Of a DNA stretch of 64,000 nucleotides, positions 59,305-64,000 are shown piece after piece; the stretch's first letter is position 1; each line of letters starts with the position of its first letter. A model generated the notes under the pieces. That model saw only the letters and a list, made by a program, of their open reading frames with translations, was not told the origin of the DNA and made no database searches. The position numbers were made by a program, and so were the translations under genes. This DNA is from JANWVO01 sp964458495 (GTDB lineage Bacteria; Acidobacteriota; Terriglobia; Bryobacterales; Bryobacteraceae), in NCBI GenBank assembly GCA_964458495.1, contig CAYWJB010000012.1, positions 55,845 to 119,844 of the forward strand. Reading direction: 5' to 3'.

Positions 59305-59597
59305 CCCGCCACACGCATCATCATTCGCAAGGGGAGCGCGATCCGCGCTGCCTGGAGATCTTTGCGCGGCTCTCGGAGTATCTCGATGGCGAACTGGAAG
59401 AGATGGATTGCCGCCTGATCGAGGAACACATCCAGGACTGCGAGCCTTGCGTGGAGTTCGTGCGGTCGCTGCGGCGGTCGATCGAAGTGTCGCACCGCTA
59501 TGCGGGGCAGGCAGCGCCGTCGCAGATTCCGCCGGAGCTGGAGGCGCGGCTCAAGCAGGCCTGGCAGGCAGCCTTGGCGCGGCGCAGGACGGCCTGA
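59301..59597 (+). CDS. zinc-finger anti-sigma factor (soluble)
   Basis: A 98-residue protein with the zf-HC2 motif H-x3-C-x2-C in IEEHIQDCEPCVEFVRSLRRSIE and no membrane segment, unlike the anti-sigma factor at 13.4 kb. It starts on the ATGA overlap with the sigma gene. It should bind and hold the sigma factor in the cytoplasm, perhaps released by redox or metal change at its cysteines; that last point is inference. Confidence 0.85.
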   Translation: MTRHTHHHSQGERDPRCLEIFARLSEYLDGELEEMDCRLIEEHIQDCEPCVEFVRSLRRSIEVSHRYAGQAAPSQIPPELEARLKQAWQAALARRRTA

Positions 59598-59678
59598 GCC
59601 GCAAGACTGTAATCGGACCCGCCCGGGCAGGGGGCGGCAGAGCGCGGCGGCCCGGTGCGGCTTCGGCGGGGACGGCGG

Positions 59679-59972
59679 CTACGGGCTGAGGGCAAGGAAG
59701 TAGCCGGTGGCAAGCGCCCCGAAGCACAGCACGGCGACCAGAATCCAGAACAGGACGTAGCCGGAGCGGTTCCAGCGCCAGCGCATCTCCTCCCCGGCTG
59801 ATTCCTGCCACCGCGAATCGGCGTTCGGCAAGAGGAGGTCGAGGTGGCTCTCCAGCTCCCCGGCGCGTTGCGAAAAGGCGCCGGCGCACTGGCGAAGGTT
59901 GACGGCGGCGCCGGCGGGAGATTGCCGCCAGAGGCGGATCAGCGCATCCACGGCTTCGACGGGGTCCGGCAT
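59679..59972 (-). CDS. small tail-anchored membrane protein
   Basis: A 97-residue protein with a helical N-terminal region (VEAVDALIRLWRQSPAGAAVNLRQCAGAFSQRAGELESHLDLLL) and one hydrophobic C-terminal segment (about 72-93, VLFWILVAVLCFGALATGYFLAL). Plausible coding composition but no recognised family. It converges on the sigma/anti-sigma pair. Confidence 0.55.
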   Translation of the reverse strand: MPDPVEAVDALIRLWRQSPAGAAVNLRQCAGAFSQRAGELESHLDLLLPNADSRWQESAGEEMRWRWNRSGYVLFWILVAVLCFGALATGYFLALSP

Positions 59973-60016
59973 GGCTTCTCTGGACCCAGTGGGCCGCGCA
60001 CGGAGAAGTTCTCATT

Positions 60017-60053
60017 TGCAGCCGTTCCATGAAAAGAGGTTCAGACGGCTGCA
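60017..60053. repeat. inverted repeat upstream of the sugar dehydrogenase gene
   Basis: TGCAGCCGT (60017-60025) and ACGGCTGCA (60045-60053) form a perfect nine-base-arm inverted repeat with a 19-base centre. It ends 13 bases before the -10-like TAGAAT (60067-60072), where an activator or repressor could sit. Confidence 0.45.
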
Positions 60054-60066
60054 GCAGAGGGAAGGA

Positions 60067-60072
60067 TAGAAT
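60067..60072 (+). promoter_or_regulatory. -10-like box of the sugar dehydrogenase gene
   Basis: TAGAAT ends nine bases before the ATG at 60082; no Shine-Dalgarno lies between, so transcription probably starts at or near the start codon. Confidence 0.5.
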
Positions 60073-60081
60073 ACGGTTACG

Positions 60082-61272
60082 ATGACGACTTCACGGTTCC
60101 TGCTTGCGGCAGCCGCGCTGGGCCTTGCGGCTGCATCCGCGCAACAGCCCAAGCTTCCGCCCCCGTTTCACACGCCTTCGGCGTCGAACCCTCCGCGGGT
60201 GATCGAGCGCCCCGACGGCTCGCGGCTTCAGGTGCCGGGTGGCTTTGATGTTCAGGAATTCGCCTCCGGCTTTGAACGGCCGAGATACATGATCCTGGGG
60301 CCTTCGGGCGAGATCCTGCTTTCCGACTCGGCGCGCCAGGGGCGCGTCTTTGCGCTGGCGGACCGCAACCGCGACAACCGGATCAGCGACGACGAGAAGA
60401 AGGAAATCCTCAACGGGCTGGACCGCCCCTTCGGGCTGGCTCTGTGGAAGGACTACCTGTATGTGGCCGAGACGACCTCGGTAAAGCGCTACAAATATGA
60501 TTCGAAGAAGCTTGAGGCGTCGCAGCCGGAGGAGATCGTTCCTCTGAAGGAGGCCGCCACCGGCCATTGGACGCGGACCATTCTGTTCGACCGGAAGGGG
60601 GAAAAGTTCTATTTGGCCGTCGGATCGCAATCCAATGTGAGCCCGGGCGAGCCGGAGATCCGCGCGGCGATTCTGCGTTTCAACCCCGACGGCACGGGAC
60701 GCGAGTTTGTGGCCACCGGCACCCGCAATCCGATCGGGCTCGACTGGTATCCGGGCACGGACACGCTCTGGGCGGCGGTGCAGGAACGGGACGGCCTCGG
60801 CGACGATCTGGTGCCGGACTACTTCACCGCGATCCGTCCCGGGGGCTTTTACGGCTGGCCTTACGCCTACATCGGGCCGAACGAGGACCCGCGGAACAAG
60901 GGGCAGAGGCCGGACCTGGTAGCGAAGACGATTGTGCCGGACGTGGTGCTGCCGGCGCATGTGGCAGTGCTGGATGCCCGTTTCTACACGGGCAGGATGT
61001 TCCCCGAGAGATACCGGGGAGGCGCGTTCCTGGCCTATCACGGTTCCTGGAACCGGGCGCAGAGGATCGGCTATTCTGTCGTTTTTATTCCCTTCAAGAA
61101 CGGCCGGCCGGCGGGCAATCCGGAGGATTTCCTGACGGGATTCATGCTGGATCCGTCGAAAAAGGAAGTCTGGGGCCGGCCGGTCGGACTGCTCGAGCTC
61201 AGGGACGGCAGCCTCCTGGTATCCGATGACGGAGGCAACCGTCTATGGCGAATCACGTATTCAAAACCCTGA
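60082..61272 (+). CDS. PQQ-type soluble glucose/sorbosone dehydrogenase family protein
   Basis: A 396-residue secreted beta-propeller. Signal peptide about 1-20. The propeller contains GFERPRYMILGPSGEILLSDSARQGRVFALAD, GTGREFVATGTRNPIGLDWYPGTDTLWAAVQERDGLGDDLVPDYF and AYHGSWNRAQRIGYSVV, the wording of the sorbosone dehydrogenase group. It would oxidise a sugar or aldose in the periplasm with PQQ; PQQ binding is inferred. The next gene, a seven-haem cytochrome, starts inside its last 28 bases, suggesting an electron acceptor. Confidence 0.85.
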   Translation: MTTSRFLLAAAALGLAAASAQQPKLPPPFHTPSASNPPRVIERPDGSRLQVPGGFDVQEFASGFERPRYMILGPSGEILLSDSARQGRVFALADRNRDNRISDDEKKEILNGLDRPFGLALWKDYLYVAETTSVKRYKYDSKKLEASQPEEIVPLKEAATGHWTRTILFDRKGEKFYLAVGSQSNVSPGEPEIRAAILRFNPDGTGREFVATGTRNPIGLDWYPGTDTLWAAVQERDGLGDDLVPDYFTAIRPGGFYGWPYAYIGPNEDPRNKGQRPDLVAKTIVPDVVLPAHVAVLDARFYTGRMFPERYRGGAFLAYHGSWNRAQRIGYSVVFIPFKNGRPAGNPEDFLTGFMLDPSKKEVWGRPVGLLELRDGSLLVSDDGGNRLWRITYSKP

Positions 61273-61898
61273 TCCCTGTCCTCATTCTGGCGGGCGCGGC
61301 CGCAGCCTGGACCGCGCCCCGCAAACCCTTTTCCCACAAATACCATCTGAAGCAGGTCACCTCCTGCGAGAACTGCCACAAGGAGGCAGCCGCCTCGACG
61401 AAAGCGGAGGACAACCTTCTGCCGGACCACATGGCTTGCGTCACCTGCCATGACGAAGTGGAAATCGGCGAGCCGAACAATAGCGGGGTCGACAAGTTCA
61501 ACCACGCGATTCATGTGGAAATGGGCAATATAGCCGCGTTGATTTCGGCGGCTGTGAAGTCGAAATCCTATCTGGGGCCTGATCCTCCGGCCGTGGAGGC
61601 GCTGGCAAAAATCCAGGACCCCTGTTCGGCCTGCCACCGGGGAATTCCGCAGAGCGATGACGTGCCGCATGGCAAGAAGACTGCCGCGCATTTCCCGCAC
61701 ATGGCGGATTGCCTGGTATGCCACGCCGAGATCAAGCCGCCGGACTCCTGCAAGAAGTGCCACGTGGAAACGACTCCGAACTTCCGCCCTGCGAACCACA
61801 CGGCGGAGTTTTCCGACAAGCACGGGGACAAGGATTTCCCGCGCGAGGGCTGTGCCGTGTGCCACGGGCGCAAGTTCACCTGCAAGGGCTGCCACTGA
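61245..61898 (+). CDS. seven-haem c-type cytochrome
   Basis: A 217-residue protein with an N-terminal signal or anchor (about 1-22) and seven CxxCH motifs: CENCH, CVTCH, CSACH, CLVCH, CKKCH, CAVCH and a terminal CKGCH. Distal His residues (FSHKYHLKQ, FNHAIHVEM, AAHFPHM) suit bis-His c3/c7-type haems. It would shuttle electrons in the periplasm. It overlaps the sugar dehydrogenase gene by 28 bases and is a substrate for the Ccm system in this window. Confidence 0.9.
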   Translation: MANHVFKTLIPVLILAGAAAAWTAPRKPFSHKYHLKQVTSCENCHKEAAASTKAEDNLLPDHMACVTCHDEVEIGEPNNSGVDKFNHAIHVEMGNIAALISAAVKSKSYLGPDPPAVEALAKIQDPCSACHRGIPQSDDVPHGKKTAAHFPHMADCLVCHAEIKPPDSCKKCHVETTPNFRPANHTAEFSDKHGDKDFPREGCAVCHGRKFTCKGCH

Positions 61899-61931
61899 GC
61901 CTTCTCTTCCCCGCTGCCCGCGCGCCGCTGG

Positions 61932-61937
61932 TATCAT
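61932..61937 (+). promoter_or_regulatory. -10-like box of the C45-like gene
   Basis: TATCAT ends seven bases before the ATG at 61945 with no Shine-Dalgarno between, another instance of the leaderless layout. Confidence 0.45.
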
Positions 61938-61944
61938 CGGTCGC

Positions 61945-63333
61945 ATGCAGCGGCGAAGATTCCTGACCCTGGCCGCCGCCTCCGCGGCCGCCGTTTCCCT
62001 TCCCTCCTGCAAGCAAGCCGCTGACGCGCGGCTGGCGGGTTCGTGGCGCGGCGAGAAGAAGAACGGCTGGATTCCCGTCCGCCTGGCAGGAACGCCGGAG
62101 CAGATCGGCTACCAGCACGGGCATCTCCTGGCGAAGGAGATCGAAGACGCCCTCGCGGTGACGCGCCTGAATCTGGAGCATGACACGAAGCGAAGCTGGG
62201 GCTTCTTCCGGGAGACGGCGGAGCGGATCCTCTGGCCAAAGGTGCCGGAGGAGTACCAGCGCGAGATCCTCGCCATGAGAGAGGGCCTTGCGCAGGCGGG
62301 CTTGAAAGCGGATCGCTTCGACCTGACGGTGCTGAACGCGAACATCGAACTGGGCTATTACGTGGCATGGCTGGACGGCCAGGGCAAGTCCGGCGCGCCG
62401 GACCGTTGCAGCGCCTTCGTGGCCACGGGCAGCTGGACGCGGGACGGAGGGCCGGTGATTGCACACAACAACTGGTCCGGGTATCTCGAGGGCGCCCGCT
62501 GGAACATCATCTTCGAGATCCGTCCGGAGCGCGGGCACCGCATCCTGATGGACGGGTTCCCGGGGTTTATTCATTCCGGCGACGACTTCGGGATCAATTC
62601 GGCCGGGCTGGCCATTACGGAAACCACGATCACGGGATTTCGCGGATTCGATCCGGAAGGAGTGCCGGAGTTCGCGCGGGCGCGCCAGGCGATGCAGTAC
62701 GCGTCCTCGATCGACGAGTTTGCGGCATACATGATCCGCGGCAACAACGGCGGCTATGCGAACGCCTGGCTGGTGGCGGACGCGCGGAGGAACGAAGTGG
62801 GCCGGCTGGAACTGGGTCTCAGGAACGTCACCCTGGAGCGCACGCGGGACGGCTACTTTGCCGGGGCCAATTTTCCCGTGAGTCCGAAGCTTGCGGCCGA
62901 AGAGACCACTTTCCCCATGAACGACCCGGGCGTCAGCGCCAATGCGCGGCGCGTGCGGTGGGAGCAGCTGCTGGCCGAGAACAAGGGGAAGATCGGGCTG
63001 GAGGAGGCGAAGCGCTTCCTGGCGGACCACTACGACACTTTCGAGAAAAAGCCGGATGCGCCCGGGGAGCGGACGCTCTGCGGGCATGTGGATCTGAGCC
63101 CGCGCGGGATGAAGCCGTGGCAGGACGAATTCGGCCCCGCCGGCGCCGTGCAGTCGAAGGCCGCCGATGCGCGCATGATCCGCGCCATGGAGCTGGAAGC
63201 CGCCATGGGCCACTCCTGCGGCATCGGCTTCCGCGCCGAAGAGCACCTGAAGAAGCATCCGCAGTTCGCCTGGATGAAGCCGCTGCTCCGGGATTTGCCC
63301 TCGCATCCGTGGACGCGGTTCCGGGCGGAGTAG
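61945..63333 (+). CDS. C45/phospholipase B-like Ntn-hydrolase lipoprotein
   Basis: A 462-residue protein. The N-terminus MQRRRFLTLAAASAAAVSLPSC22 is a twin-arginine signal with a lipobox Cys. The core resembles C45 acyl-transferase/phospholipase-B-like Ntn hydrolases: EQIGYQHGHLLAKEIEDAL, then APDRC155SAFVATGSWTRDGGPVIAHNNW, where C155 would be the autoprocessed nucleophile, and a later HSGDDFGINSAGLAITETTI. Family members cleave amide or ester bonds; the substrate here is unknown. It is probably anchored to the periplasmic face. Confidence 0.8.
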   Translation: MQRRRFLTLAAASAAAVSLPSCKQAADARLAGSWRGEKKNGWIPVRLAGTPEQIGYQHGHLLAKEIEDALAVTRLNLEHDTKRSWGFFRETAERILWPKVPEEYQREILAMREGLAQAGLKADRFDLTVLNANIELGYYVAWLDGQGKSGAPDRCSAFVATGSWTRDGGPVIAHNNWSGYLEGARWNIIFEIRPERGHRILMDGFPGFIHSGDDFGINSAGLAITETTITGFRGFDPEGVPEFARARQAMQYASSIDEFAAYMIRGNNGGYANAWLVADARRNEVGRLELGLRNVTLERTRDGYFAGANFPVSPKLAAEETTFPMNDPGVSANARRVRWEQLLAENKGKIGLEEAKRFLADHYDTFEKKPDAPGERTLCGHVDLSPRGMKPWQDEFGPAGAVQSKAADARMIRAMELEAAMGHSCGIGFRAEEHLKKHPQFAWMKPLLRDLPSHPWTRFRAE

Positions 63334-63426
63334 ATCCTGATCGGGAATTCTCTCCCCGCCTGGGCGGCACAAGTTGACGCTGTGCGGAGCTTCACCCCTC
63401 TGGCGGCCGCTCGAGAGGAGGACGAA

Positions 63427-63813
63427 ATGACAGTACGTCAGTGGATCAGCCTTTCCCTTCTGGTGCTGGCGCGCCTCCTGCCGCTGGCGGCGCAGCAGCA
63501 GGCGGCGCCGCTGGTTCGGCTGGCGGAGATCGAAGTGGACCCGGCGCGCCTTGCCGAGTACAAGGCGGTGCTGATGGAGGAGATCGAGAAGTCCATCCGG
63601 CTCGAGCCGGGCGTGCTTGCGTTGCAGGCGGTCTCCCTCAGGGAGAATCCGGCGCAGATCCGGATCCTCGAAGTCTACGCCAGCAGGGAAGCGTACGAGT
63701 CCCATTTGAAGACGCCCCATTTTCTCCGGTACAAAGAGGCAACCAGGGACATGGTGAAGTCGCTGCGGCTATTGGACGCCGATCCGGTGATGCTGGGAGC
63801 GAAGGCGCGGTGA
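63427..63813 (+). CDS. secreted ABM-domain protein
   Basis: A 128-residue protein with a signal peptide (about 1-22, ISLSLLVLARLLPLAAQ) and an antibiotic-biosynthesis-monooxygenase ferredoxin-like fold (VRLAEIEVDPARLAEYKAVLMEEIEKSIRLEPGVLALQAVSLRENPAQIRILEVYASREAYESHLKTPHFLRYKE). Cytoplasmic relatives are quinol or haem monooxygenases; an exported form is common in this lineage but its role is unknown. AGAGGAGG precedes the ATG. Confidence 0.85.
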   Translation: MTVRQWISLSLLVLARLLPLAAQQQAAPLVRLAEIEVDPARLAEYKAVLMEEIEKSIRLEPGVLALQAVSLRENPAQIRILEVYASREAYESHLKTPHFLRYKEATRDMVKSLRLLDADPVMLGAKAR

Positions 63814-64000
63814 GGAGAGCGGCGGACGCTGACTCCGCTGCCGGAATAGGCGCGCCGGCACCCTGACGTTGTGAACCATCCGGCCAAAGTGGCAGGCAGG
63901 AGAGGCCGGGACGTCTGGGGGGCGGAAGGGAAAAGCCGGCGCGGTCTAGCCGCCATTTCTCACACAGGGGTTGGCGGGAAGCCGTGGACTCTGGCATAAA
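63814..64000. other. terminal 187 bases without a recognised gene
   Basis: Open frames here are short or antisense and I support none. No hairpin with a T-run is seen. Confidence 0.4.

Noticed and set aside
1..64000. Mobile element, CRISPR array, tRNA or rRNA genes
   Set aside because: No transposase, integrase, terminal repeats, spaced identical repeats, tRNA-like cloverleaf or rRNA sequence was found on reading either strand.

Overview
The window is high-GC, densely coded bacterial chromosome. I read it as Acidobacteriota, probably close to Solibacter/Bryobacter. That placement is inference from gene content: a DUF1501 gene coupled to a DUF1549/DUF1553 cytochrome gene, a sulfatase with a Cys-type active site, a TonB receptor with an N-terminal carboxypeptidase-regulatory-like domain, many Tat or Sec exported enzymes, and a Cys-type CcmE. 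I see no rRNA, tRNA, CRISPR array, prophage or insertion sequence. It looks like a stable core-type region rather than an island.

Layout. 1-5.6 kb: the 3' end of carB, an unrecognised 402-residue gene, larE and a TonB-dependent receptor. 5.6-9.5 kb: a STAS-like protein, an SQR-like flavoprotein with a small partner, and a sulfatase. 9.5-11 kb: a lone nuoB, a terminator, then flaG-fliS. 11-15.5 kb: murQ, an A-type Fe-S carrier, an ECF sigma/anti-sigma/Spy-like cluster, a BON protein and a TrmO-FmdE-like fusion. 15.5-22.6 kb: the DUF1501/DUF1549 pair, a secreted M48-type peptidase and an exported mannonate-dehydratase-like protein. 22.6-28.8 kb: a tightly overlapping cytochrome c maturation operon (ccmE-ccmF-CcmI-like-exported protein-ccmA-ccmB-ccmC-ccmD). 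28.8-33.5 kb: an M23 protein, a degenerate J-domain protein, a methyltransferase and a perR-ahpC-ahpD peroxide module. 33.5-40.4 kb: an HU-M50-GT2-GT1-pilD operon, a flavin reductase, tpx and a DUF255 protein. 40.5-47.4 kb: an M20 dipeptidase, an Nfn-like pair, an exported methyltransferase and MFS-queC-queE. 47.5-52.6 kb: two CpaE-like ATPases flanking cydAB. 52.6-58.5 kb: a tolC-adaptor-RND-DUF2892 efflux operon. 58.6-64 kb: a second ECF sigma/anti-sigma pair, a PQQ-type sugar dehydrogenase overlapping a seven-haem cytochrome, a C45-like lipoprotein and a secreted ABM protein.

Themes. Periplasmic redox chemistry recurs: the ccm operon can mature the seven-haem cytochrome and the DUF1549-type cytochrome c protein; cydAB, the SQR-like protein, nuoB and the Nfn-like pair are respiratory or redox parts. 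Oxidative stress is covered by perR-ahpCD, tpx and bd oxidase. At least six genes have a -10-like hexamer ending 6-11 bases before the start codon, and most of these lack a clear Shine-Dalgarno. This suggests leaderless transcripts and helped me choose starts. No single locus is an obvious new system. The strongest leads are the ccm operon with extra members, the TrmO-FmdE-like fusion, the paired CpaE paralogues around cydAB, the J-domain protein without HPD, and the repeat-rich perR control region.
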